Assembly: GCF_002117125.1 (NCBI RefSeq) | Contig: NZ_CP019344.1 | Coordinates: 2,322,501-2,386,500 of the forward strand | Length of the DNA stretch: 64,000 nt | Direction of reading: 5' to 3' | Source of the DNA: Nonlabens spongiae | GTDB lineage: Bacteria; Bacteroidota; Bacteroidia; Flavobacteriales; Flavobacteriaceae | Part shown: positions 33,057 through 41,468 of the stretch, piece after piece | Numbering within the stretch: position 1 is the stretch's first letter | Layout: each line of letters starts with the position of its first letter | Made by a program: the position numbers and the translations under genes | The notes under the pieces: generated by a model | Databases searched by the model: none | What the model was told of the DNA's origin: nothing | Seen by the model: only the letters and a program-made list of their open reading frames with translations

Positions 33057-33527
33057 CTAAGCTTTATGATTCATGGGTTTTTGCTCTGCGCGCACCTGAC
33101 GGGTATTCCATGATCTCTTATAAATGGGCAGGATGCACAGCGCGCTCACGATCGTAGTTGCAAGACCTGATAGGAATATGAATAACAAGATGGCAACATT
33201 TACACCACTACCAGCGATTTCTACCTGTTGTCTAATCTCGGCACCCAGGTCAGGGTTAATTTCGTAAAGGTAGATCGCCATAAAAACGGTAAATATGAGT
33301 GTGCCTATGAATCCTGAAACCAGCGCTGCCTGAAACCCTTCCATATATTTAAATTTTTCCTTCTCGTGTTTGTAAACGTCACGCACGGCTAGGAACAGAC
33401 TCCCAGCGGTAAGAACGGCATTGAAAAACGAGAAATAGACATTATCTGCCAGTCCTAGAAGGTCGAGCAAAATAAAATATGCAATAAGGGTAATGGCTAG
33501 GTAGACTCCGTATTTAAAGGTATTCAT
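33057..33527 (-). CDS. DUF4199 membrane protein
   Basis: A 156-aa protein with four hydrophobic helices (about residues 5-25, 35-55, 70-95, 110-140). The pattern and the loop KYMEGFQAALVSGFIGTL match DUF4199, common and uncharacterised in Bacteroidota. Stand-alone gene upstream of rplU on the same strand. Confidence 0.8.
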   Translation of the reverse strand: MNTFKYGVYLAITLIAYFILLDLLGLADNVYFSFFNAVLTAGSLFLAVRDVYKHEKEKFKYMEGFQAALVSGFIGTLIFTVFMAIYLYEINPDLGAEIRQQVEIAGSGVNVAILLFIFLSGLATTIVSALCILPIYKRSWNTRQVRAEQKPMNHKA

Positions 33528-33611
33528 TTGGTTATATTAAGTGTTTTCAAGTAAAAGTAGAATTTAGTGTCCTTATTTTCCCAATATTTGAAATTACTTT
33601 AACGGTATTGC

Positions 33612-33625
33612 GCTTTCGCGAAAGC
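33612..33625. repeat. GCTTTCGCGAAAGC palindrome, intergenic
   Basis: Perfect copy 76 bp upstream of the M16 peptidase operon. Confidence 0.9.
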
Positions 33626-33700
33626 TAACTTTACCAAAATAATTGTAACATCATCATAAATTTTCATACCTATGATGAATAATAAACAAATCTAAACCCA

Positions 33701-35419
33701 ATGAAAAAATTAGTCTTGAGTCTGGCTGCCGTCTTAGCAACGGCAACCAGCTTTGCCCAAGAGGTGGAGTTTACCGAGTACGACCTTGATAACGGGCTAC
33801 ACGTGATCCTACATCAAGAAAATAGTGCTCCAGTGGTCACTACAGCAGTGATGTACCAGGTAGGAGCAAAAGATGAAGAGCCTGGAAGAACCGGTTTTGC
33901 CCACTTTTTTGAACACCTATTATTTGAAGGAACAGAAAACATCGAGCGCGGTGAGTGGTTTGATATCGTAGCGGCAAACGGTGGTAGCAACAACGCAAAC
34001 ACTACTCAAGACCGTACATACTATTACGAGACGTTCCCTTCTAATAAACTAGAAATGGGCTTATGGATGGAAAGTGAGCGTATGCTACATCCTAAAATCG
34101 AGCAAATAGGTGTAGATACCCAAAATGAGGTTGTCAAAGAAGAAAAGAGACAGCGCATCGATAATGCACCTTATGGGGCTATTATATATCGTACAGGAAT
34201 TGACAAGCATTTGTTCAAAAAGCACCCGTATGGTCAGTCAGTAATAGGTTCTATGGAAGATTTAAATGCGGCGAAACTGGAGGAGTTTCAAGCGTTTAAT
34301 GATAAATATTACAATCCTAACAACGCCGTGCTAGTTGTTGCAGGAGACATAGATATCGATGAAACTAAGAAGATGATCGAGGATTACTTTGGTCCTATTC
34401 CTAACAAGGCGCCAGTTCCACAACGTGTGAACATCAAAGAAGACCCGATTACTGAGACACGATATGAAACCGAGTATGACGCAAACATCCAGATTCCTGT
34501 AAAAGTCTTTTCATGGATTACACCTAAAAATACAAGTAAAGATGCCTACATCATGGACTATATAAGCTCTGTACTTACTGGTGGTAATAGCTCTAGAATG
34601 TATAAAAGAATGGTTGAAGAGGAGCAGTTCGCACTTCAAGTACTTGCCTTTAACCAAGCTAACCAAGATTATGGAACTTATACCATGGGTGCACTTGCTA
34701 AGGGCGATGTGGAATTAAGCAAACTTGCCGAGGTGATGGATGAGGAGATCGTAAAACTTCAAACTGAATTGATCTCTGAACGTGAATTCCAAAAACTACG
34801 CAACCAATTTGAAGCTCAATATGTAAGTTCTAACTCTCGTGTAGAAGGAATCGCTGCTTCGCTAGCAAGTTACTACATGCTTCAAGGAGATACTGATCGT
34901 ATCAACAAAGAACTTGATATCTACAAAAGCATTACAAGAGAGGATATCAAACGTGCTGCTAATCAATACTTGAAGCCAAGCAAGCGCCTTGAGCTTGATT
35001 ATCTAGCCGGTAGCGCTCCAGAAGAAGGTGCTGAAGGCGATGTAGAGGATATCGAGATCAAGGATATGAAAATGCAGGTTAACACGATTTACTTTGAGGA
35101 CGACAAAGACGCTATTACTCCTAGTGCAGAGAAAGAATTGACTCGTGTAGCAAATATGATGATCAAGAATCCAGGAATGGAAATACTTGCAGAGACTTAT
35201 ACCGACACTCGTGGTAGTGCTGATTATAACAAAGACCTCTCTCAACGTAGGGCAAATAATGTGAAAGCATTTCTTACCATGAAAGGTGTCGAGGACAGCC
35301 GTATCAAGGCGGTAGGTCGTGGAGAAGACAATCCTGTAATAGACTGTGAGTCAAAAAAATGTACTGACGAAGAGTACGAGCAATCCAGAAGAACTGAATT
35401 TACCGTTACCAAACAATAA
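33701..35419 (+). CDS. M16 zinc peptidase fused to a C-terminal OmpA domain
   Basis: A 572-aa exported protein. Signal peptide MKKLVLSLAAVLATATSFAQ; M16 N-terminal domain with zinc motif HFFEH at 68-72 and a downstream Glu in QNEVVKEEKRQR (near 150); M16 C-terminal domain to about residue 455. An OmpA/MotB-like domain then occupies about 470-572 (VNTIYFEDDKDAITPSAEKEL, ETYTDTRGSADYN, SQRRANNVKAFL). OmpA domains bind peptidoglycan, so the peptidase may be tethered to the wall. It overlaps the next gene (TAATG). Confidence 0.9.
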   Translation: MKKLVLSLAAVLATATSFAQEVEFTEYDLDNGLHVILHQENSAPVVTTAVMYQVGAKDEEPGRTGFAHFFEHLLFEGTENIERGEWFDIVAANGGSNNANTTQDRTYYYETFPSNKLEMGLWMESERMLHPKIEQIGVDTQNEVVKEEKRQRIDNAPYGAIIYRTGIDKHLFKKHPYGQSVIGSMEDLNAAKLEEFQAFNDKYYNPNNAVLVVAGDIDIDETKKMIEDYFGPIPNKAPVPQRVNIKEDPITETRYETEYDANIQIPVKVFSWITPKNTSKDAYIMDYISSVLTGGNSSRMYKRMVEEEQFALQVLAFNQANQDYGTYTMGALAKGDVELSKLAEVMDEEIVKLQTELISEREFQKLRNQFEAQYVSSNSRVEGIAASLASYYMLQGDTDRINKELDIYKSITREDIKRAANQYLKPSKRLELDYLAGSAPEEGAEGDVEDIEIKDMKMQVNTIYFEDDKDAITPSAEKELTRVANMMIKNPGMEILAETYTDTRGSADYNKDLSQRRANNVKAFLTMKGVEDSRIKAVGRGEDNPVIDCESKKCTDEEYEQSRRTEFTVTKQ

Positions 35420-37491
35420 TGATGATGAACAAGAAATTTATATATATGATCGCCTTACTCTTTATAGGAGTAACGGCAACAGCACAAATAGATCGATCGC
35501 AACCTCCTAAATCAGGTCCCACTCCTGAAATCAAATTAGGAAAGCCTTACACCTTTGAACTTAAGAATGGTATGCAGGTACTTGTGGTAGAAGATCGCAA
35601 GCTTCCTACCATCAGCTTTAGTTTGAGCCTAGACAATCCACCTATTGTTGAGGGAGAAAAAGCAGGTGTAGTTTCTCTTGCCAGCTCCATCATGGGTAAG
35701 GGAACTACTGAAATGTCTAAAGAAGAGTTCAATGAAAAAGTTGATTTTCTAGGAGCTAACCTATTTGTGAGTATGAGTGGTGGTTACGCAGGTACACTTT
35801 CAAAATATACTGAAGAAGTTTTTGAAATGTTTGCTGATGCGGCTTTGAAACCTAATTTTACTCAAGATGAACTAGACTTTGAAAAATCTCAACTTATTGA
35901 GAGCATCAAATCTGGAGAAAACAGCGCCGCTGCGATTGCAGGTCGTGTAAGAAGTGCTCTGGCTTACGGTAAAAATCACGCTGCTGGTGAGTTTGCGACA
36001 GAAGAAACCATCAATAATGTAACCCTTCAGGATGTAGAGAATTATTACAATAAGTATTTCTCTCCTTCAAATGCTTACATGGTGATAAGCGGTGATATCA
36101 AGGGTAAGCAGGCTAAGAAACTGGTCAAGAAATACTTCAAAGATTGGGAGGCAAAAGAAATTGCCATGCCACAATTACCTAGAGTAACCGATGTGGATCA
36201 AAGACAAATCAACTTTGTAGATGTGCCTAATGCGGTACAAACAGAGCTTGCGGTAATCATGGTTTCAGATCTAAAAATGAATGATCCAGATTATCACGCA
36301 GCAGTTGTTGCAAACTATATTTTGGGAGGTAGTTTTGGTTCGTACCTCAACATGAACCTGAGAGAAGAAAATGGGTACACTTATGGAGCTCGTACTTCCT
36401 TGGGAACTGGTAAAAATTACAAGTCTACGTTCAGAGCTACCGCAAAAGTACGTAACGAGGTTACTGACAGTGCAGTAGTGGAGACCATGAAGGAGATCAA
36501 ACGAATCAGAGATGAGTACGTAGATGATGAAATGCTTGCTAATGCAAAAGCAAAATTCTTAGGGAACTTCATCATGCAGTCTGAAGATAAGTCAGTAGTG
36601 GCAGATCGTGCAGTGCGCATCAGGACTATGGATCTTCCTGAAGATTTCTACAAGAACTTTATCAAAAACATCAACGCGGTTACAAAAGAAGATGTGAAGC
36701 GTGTGGCTAACAAATATATCAAGCCTGAAAAAGCTCGTATCGTACTTGTAGGTAAAGCTGGAGATGTTCTTGAGAACCTAGAGAAAATGCAAATCGATGG
36801 CCGTCCCGTGCCTATCAAATTTTACGATAAGATGGCTGAGCCCACAGAGCGTCCGTCTACAGTTGAAATTCCAGCTGGTTTAACTGCTCAAGATGTTTTG
36901 GATAGTTATATCAAGGCAATAGGTGGTGAAGAGGCTGTGAGTAAGATCAAGTCGACTGATATGTTTGCCGTTTATACAAGCCCAATGGGAGAACTTGTTC
37001 TTGAAATGAAAAGAGCAAATAATGATAAGTTTTTACAAACCGTTCAAGTAGCTGGTAACGTAGTTCAAAAGCAGGTTTATAAAGACGGTAAAGCATTGAT
37101 GAGCGCTCAAGGTCAGACAAGGGAATTAGAGGGTGATGAGAAAATGGCTGTAGCTGCTGAGGCTTTGATGTTCCCAGAGCTTACCGCTGCAGATAAAGCA
37201 GAGCTGGTTAAAGCAGAGCGCTTTGACGATAGCAACGTCTACATAATCAAATGGAGCGACACAAAAAATCGTTATTATGATATTCAGAGCGGCTTACTCT
37301 TAGCTGAAGAAAACATCATGAAAACTCCACAAGGAGAAATGTCAAATGTTTTGAGATTTGAGGATTATAAGGAAGTAGAGGGAGTTAAATTCCCAATGAT
37401 GTTAAAACAAGATATGATGGGACAAACCCTTTCATTTGAAGTAAAGAAAATGGATGTGAATTCAGGTCTTTCAGATAAAGACTTTGAATAA
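35419..37491 (+). CDS. M16 family protein lacking the zinc motif, with a C-terminal extension
   Basis: A 690-aa exported protein (MMMNKKFIYMIALLFIGVTATAQ). M16 domains span about residues 35-470 but no HxxEH is present; the site reads SLASSIMGKGT. It is the inactive partner typical of M16B pairs, whose two subunits close a single chamber. A further C-terminal domain (about 485-690, beginning AGLTAQDVLDSYIKAIGGEE) resembles outer-membrane lipoprotein-sorting/LolA-like folds in style. Start overlaps the stop of the active subunit, so both are co-translated. Confidence 0.88.
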   Translation: MMMNKKFIYMIALLFIGVTATAQIDRSQPPKSGPTPEIKLGKPYTFELKNGMQVLVVEDRKLPTISFSLSLDNPPIVEGEKAGVVSLASSIMGKGTTEMSKEEFNEKVDFLGANLFVSMSGGYAGTLSKYTEEVFEMFADAALKPNFTQDELDFEKSQLIESIKSGENSAAAIAGRVRSALAYGKNHAAGEFATEETINNVTLQDVENYYNKYFSPSNAYMVISGDIKGKQAKKLVKKYFKDWEAKEIAMPQLPRVTDVDQRQINFVDVPNAVQTELAVIMVSDLKMNDPDYHAAVVANYILGGSFGSYLNMNLREENGYTYGARTSLGTGKNYKSTFRATAKVRNEVTDSAVVETMKEIKRIRDEYVDDEMLANAKAKFLGNFIMQSEDKSVVADRAVRIRTMDLPEDFYKNFIKNINAVTKEDVKRVANKYIKPEKARIVLVGKAGDVLENLEKMQIDGRPVPIKFYDKMAEPTERPSTVEIPAGLTAQDVLDSYIKAIGGEEAVSKIKSTDMFAVYTSPMGELVLEMKRANNDKFLQTVQVAGNVVQKQVYKDGKALMSAQGQTRELEGDEKMAVAAEALMFPELTAADKAELVKAERFDDSNVYIIKWSDTKNRYYDIQSGLLLAEENIMKTPQGEMSNVLRFEDYKEVEGVKFPMMLKQDMMGQTLSFEVKKMDVNSGLSDKDFE

Positions 37492-37512
37492 TTTATCCAA
37501 ATTTTAATGATC

Positions 37513-37547
37513 AACCCGCTGCCTCAACGCAGCGGGTTTTTTATTTT
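37513..37547 (+). terminator. Terminator of the M16 operon
   Basis: AACCCGCTGC pairs perfectly with GCAGCGGGTT across CTCAAC, followed by TTTTATTTT. Confidence 0.92.
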
Positions 37548-37552
37548 GTTAC

Positions 37553-37566
37553 GCTTTCGCGAAAGC
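37553..37566. repeat. GCTTTCGCGAAAGC palindrome, intergenic
   Basis: Perfect copy 5 bp beyond the M16 operon terminator. Confidence 0.9.
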
Positions 37567-37707
37567 GGAAAACCTAATCCACCATCTTTAAAGATTAGTT
37601 TTCAGCAGTCCTTATAAGCTCATAATAGAGTTTCAGCAATTGACTACTTTTAAGACAGGAATTCATAGTAGATTTCCTTTTTTAAAAAGATCATCCTGCG
37701 ATTTTTA

Positions 37708-40614
37708 GTGCTCATTCTATTTTTTGTAAGCGGTTTAGTGACCGCTCAGCAACCTGTATCTATACATCTCACAGAAAAAGATGGTTTGCCTGACAAAGAA
37801 TTCTATGGAATTGCAGAAGACAACAGTGGCTTTATATGGCTCGCGGGCAACAAAGGCTTAACACGTTTTGACGGTAAAAATTTCAAAACCTACTCCCATC
37901 CTAAAAAACGAGGACTATCTGTTTTTGAAATTAATATTGATGCCCAGAATCGAGTATGGTGCATTAATATCTCTGGACAGGTGTTCTACGTTGAGAACGG
38001 CAAGATGGTGCTCTTTAGGGATTTTAAAAATGAGTTGAAGGGACAGCTTCCTCAATTGACCGTTGCTAGCAATACAGTAGTTTTACGGACCTCACGTCAA
38101 GTTCTGGTGGTTGATATAGCTTCAAAAGAATTAAAATCCATTGATTACGATCTTTATGAATTGAACACTTACCCGTTTGTTTTTAATGATCAGATCATAT
38201 TATCTAAGGATAAGAACCTACATTTTTCTACTGAAAAACATCAAAAGGTGTTTAGAGAAACTCCACCATTTTTTGAAAAACTCAATGGTCAGGGCTTAAT
38301 CAATAGGTCTGTTGAAATTGATGATAATTTTATTTTGACCTGCTTTACATCACTTCGTGAGAGTCCGCAATTTTATAAGTTTTCTAAAAATAAAGTGATC
38401 AAGATCAATTCAGAAGTCCTAGATCATTTAAGAGTCATTCAAAAAATTAAATACATAAAGGATAAAATCTGGATCTGTACTACTGAAGGAATCTACTCTC
38501 TAAAAATCACAAATAAATCTATCGAGATAGAAGATGCTTTTTTTAAAAAAAATCATACTACAGATATTGTCATGGATCGTGATGAAAATTATTTTATCAC
38601 TACACTAAATGATGGCGTTTATGTTATTCCTAACCTACATATAAACAAATTAGATCTACCAGAAAAAATTAATAAAACTACCGCCCTTGCGAGTATAGAC
38701 TCCACTCTTTACATAGGTTCTAAGGGCGGTGCAGCTGCAAAGTATAAGACCTTAAGTAAGGCTGTAGAATTGATTGATTTTGAAAACAAAGAGCCTATTA
38801 ATGATATAGCTGTTGATACATTTAAAAATCAAGTGAGCTTTGTAAAAAAATTGCAGACTGTAACTCTGGATGCTTATGGAAAAAAGGTGTTGCCTGTGAC
38901 TAACCAAGGCTCCATTAAAAAATTAATCTTTTTAAATGCAGATAGTTTGATGCTTGCTTCCTCTGCCAGATCGAGTATCGCGCCTATCTATCATGAATTT
39001 AACAGAGACTCTACAACGTACAGTATATTTAAAAGAGGATACACTTGTATTTATGACCACACTACGCAAAGTAAATACTTCGGTCTGGTGGATGAACTGG
39101 TCAAGGTTGATCAAGAGTTCAAGATAAAAAAACTAGTGCGGCAAAATGGTCAGGATGTATTGACTAAATCCATGGCACTAGATAAAAACGGAAACTTATG
39201 GGTCGCCACTTTTACCCATGGACTGCTTAAATTCAATAACGACACGCTTATCAACTCCTGGGACATTTCTAACGGGCTGTTGTCAAATAATCTAAACGCC
39301 ATCGCTATTAACAAGCCCTATTTATGGATTTCATCAGACGCTGGAATACAGCGCCTCCACACAGAAACAGGTGAATTTAAAAACTTGACTAAAGAAGATG
39401 GTGTGCCCTATTATTCTGTGCTGGATATAGAGCCCTTAAGTAACCAAATCTACTTCTCTGGCGGTGACTATATCTTTCACGTAGATCAAGAGAAAGTATT
39501 TAAGGAGTTTACGCCTGTGGATTATTATTTCACGGAAGTCTCTATTAATGGGAGCGTCGTGCCCATGAACACTACATATATTCTAGATGAAAAAGAAAGT
39601 GAGGTTGAAATATCCTATTCGGGTACTGGCTTACGTGCTATGTCTAGTGGTAGTTATGAGTACTGTCTCAAGGGACTTTCTAATGAATGGATTCAAATAA
39701 ATCCTGGAGTAAATTCTGTATTCTTCAACTCATTGCCTGCGGGTGATTATGAGTTCAGATTGCGTCCTACCTCTGGTAATTCTAAACAGGCGACTTTCAA
39801 AACAATCAATCTTATCGTTACAGTCCCGTTTTACGAAACTTTTTGGTTCTGGGGACTTGTTGTTCTTAGTGCTGTACTGATCATTTTGTACTTGCAATTT
39901 CGTAGGGCTCGCTTTCGCGAAAGCGAGAAAAACAAACAGCTCCTATCTCTCAAAAGAGAAAAGGAATTTATCAACCTAAAACTGGAAAACCTGCGCTCAC
40001 AAATGAATCCACATTTTGTATTCAACGCTCTCAATTCCATTCAAGAATATATCTTGAAAAACCAGCGTTCACAAGCCGGTGAATATCTAGGCAAATTTGC
40101 CGATCTTATAAGAACTTATTTAGATCACAGCGTCAAGGGCCGCATTTCATTGCAGGAAGAAATAGACAGTCTCAAAATGTATCTAGAACTGGAGCAATTG
40201 CGATTTGAAGATCGATTGTCTTACAAAATTGATATCAATGTCAATGAAGATGCCACCCGTATTTGCATCCCTACCATGTTAATTCAACCGTATGTTGAAA
40301 ACGCTCTGAAACACGGACTGCTCCATGTGGAAGGTGAGCGTAGGCTTTCTATTCTCTTCTGCGATGCCGAAACCGATAAGGAGGCCATAATCTGTTCAAT
40401 AGATGATAACGGTATAGGTAGAAAAAAGGCTAGAGAACTTCAAGAGAAAAAGCGCCACAAACCATTTGCCACAAAAGCAACTGGAGACCGCATTTCCTTG
40501 CTTAACTATGTACTGGAAAAGGAAGCCAGCGTACATATTACTGATAAATATGATGGAGAAAAACCTCAAGGGACTATCGTGTGTATCAAAATACCATATA
40601 CCCTAGAAGTATGA
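37708..40614 (+). CDS. LytS-type histidine kinase with two-component propeller sensor
   Basis: A 968-aa membrane sensor kinase. Propeller repeats (about residues 30-600, for example FYGIAEDNSGFIWLAG and SMALDKNGNLWVAT), a Y_Y_Y domain (about 610-700), a membrane helix (about 712-732), a coiled coil and a His_kinase domain follow in order. H769 in QMNPHFVFNALNSIQ is the phosphorylation site; an HATPase C-terminus has PYVENALKHG. The start is uncertain: GTG at 37708 gives a signal without positive charges, while the frame stays open back to ATT at 37672 and there adds FFKKIILRFLV. It overlaps the regulator gene by 4 bp. Confidence 0.87.
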   Translation: MLILFFVSGLVTAQQPVSIHLTEKDGLPDKEFYGIAEDNSGFIWLAGNKGLTRFDGKNFKTYSHPKKRGLSVFEINIDAQNRVWCINISGQVFYVENGKMVLFRDFKNELKGQLPQLTVASNTVVLRTSRQVLVVDIASKELKSIDYDLYELNTYPFVFNDQIILSKDKNLHFSTEKHQKVFRETPPFFEKLNGQGLINRSVEIDDNFILTCFTSLRESPQFYKFSKNKVIKINSEVLDHLRVIQKIKYIKDKIWICTTEGIYSLKITNKSIEIEDAFFKKNHTTDIVMDRDENYFITTLNDGVYVIPNLHINKLDLPEKINKTTALASIDSTLYIGSKGGAAAKYKTLSKAVELIDFENKEPINDIAVDTFKNQVSFVKKLQTVTLDAYGKKVLPVTNQGSIKKLIFLNADSLMLASSARSSIAPIYHEFNRDSTTYSIFKRGYTCIYDHTTQSKYFGLVDELVKVDQEFKIKKLVRQNGQDVLTKSMALDKNGNLWVATFTHGLLKFNNDTLINSWDISNGLLSNNLNAIAINKPYLWISSDAGIQRLHTETGEFKNLTKEDGVPYYSVLDIEPLSNQIYFSGGDYIFHVDQEKVFKEFTPVDYYFTEVSINGSVVPMNTTYILDEKESEVEISYSGTGLRAMSSGSYEYCLKGLSNEWIQINPGVNSVFFNSLPAGDYEFRLRPTSGNSKQATFKTINLIVTVPFYETFWFWGLVVLSAVLIILYLQFRRARFRESEKNKQLLSLKREKEFINLKLENLRSQMNPHFVFNALNSIQEYILKNQRSQAGEYLGKFADLIRTYLDHSVKGRISLQEEIDSLKMYLELEQLRFEDRLSYKIDINVNEDATRICIPTMLIQPYVENALKHGLLHVEGERRLSILFCDAETDKEAIICSIDDNGIGRKKARELQEKKRHKPFATKATGDRISLLNYVLEKEASVHITDKYDGEKPQGTIVCIKIPYTLEV
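39911..39924. repeat. GCTTTCGCGAAAGC palindrome in the histidine kinase gene
   Basis: Perfect copy read as TTT CGC GAA AGC (FRES), just after the membrane helix. Confidence 0.9.
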
Positions 40615-41360
40615 AAGCACTCATAATAGACGACGAACCCAAAGCTCGGGAGGTATTGCAGATTTTACTGGAAGATTATTGTCCAGAAGTTACAGAGATT
40701 TTTAAGGCGCCCAATTTATTAGATGGCGTAGCAAAGATTAAAAGTGAACGACCACAACTGGTTTTTCTAGATATAGAGATGCCACAGCACAGCGGCCTAG
40801 AAATAGCAGATTTTATTGATAAAGAACACTTTGATTTTGAGATCATATTTACGACGGCCTATAGCGAGTATGCCCTCCAAGCTTTTAAGCTCAACGCAAT
40901 AGATTATCTATTGAAGCCTTTGAGACCGGAAAAGCTTAAGGCTGCGCTTAAAAAGGCCATCGAGCATAGAGGTAAAACCCGACTGTCAGAACGGTTAATG
41001 GAACTCAAAAACAGTTTTAGGGAAGCTAACTTTTCTAAAATTGCGCTCCCTTATTCAGACGGGATCAAGTTTGTGGAATTTGACCGCATAATTGCAGTAA
41101 AAGCAGACGGGATGTATACCGAATTTCACCTGATGGATGAAGAGAGAATACTGGTCAGCAAGCCCCTCAAGCACTTTACCGATATTCTTGAAGGGGTCAA
41201 AATGTTCTACAAACCGCACCGTTCCTATCTTATTAATTTGAAGCATATCAAGGAGTATATACGTAAAGACGGTGGTTATATCTTGATGGAAGGCGGTATA
41301 GATGTACTGATTTCAAAGGATAAACGTGAAGAGTTTCTTTCCATTGTGCAAAGTATTTGA
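40611..41360 (+). CDS. LytTR response regulator
   Basis: A 249-aa regulator. An ATG at 40611 is chosen over one 30 bp upstream, because it gives the normal receiver start MKALIIDDEPKAREVL and the kinase-overlapping ATGA. Receiver domain (1-120) with phosphoacceptor D54 in VFLDIEMP. The DNA-binding LytTR domain (about 145-249) has YTEFHLMDEERILVSKPLKHF and YKPHRSYLINLKHIKEY. It pairs with the kinase upstream. The beta-helix T9SS gene 108 bp downstream is a candidate target by position. Confidence 0.93.
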   Translation: MKALIIDDEPKAREVLQILLEDYCPEVTEIFKAPNLLDGVAKIKSERPQLVFLDIEMPQHSGLEIADFIDKEHFDFEIIFTTAYSEYALQAFKLNAIDYLLKPLRPEKLKAALKKAIEHRGKTRLSERLMELKNSFREANFSKIALPYSDGIKFVEFDRIIAVKADGMYTEFHLMDEERILVSKPLKHFTDILEGVKMFYKPHRSYLINLKHIKEYIRKDGGYILMEGGIDVLISKDKREEFLSIVQSI

Positions 41361-41468
41361 TTCATTACTTGAGCTTTATAAGTTCAAAATGAAGATTCAT
41401 AAGTTCTCGTAAAAATCGGCTGCTCTATTGCTACAGTTTTGTGATTGAATTAAAAAACCATTTCAATC

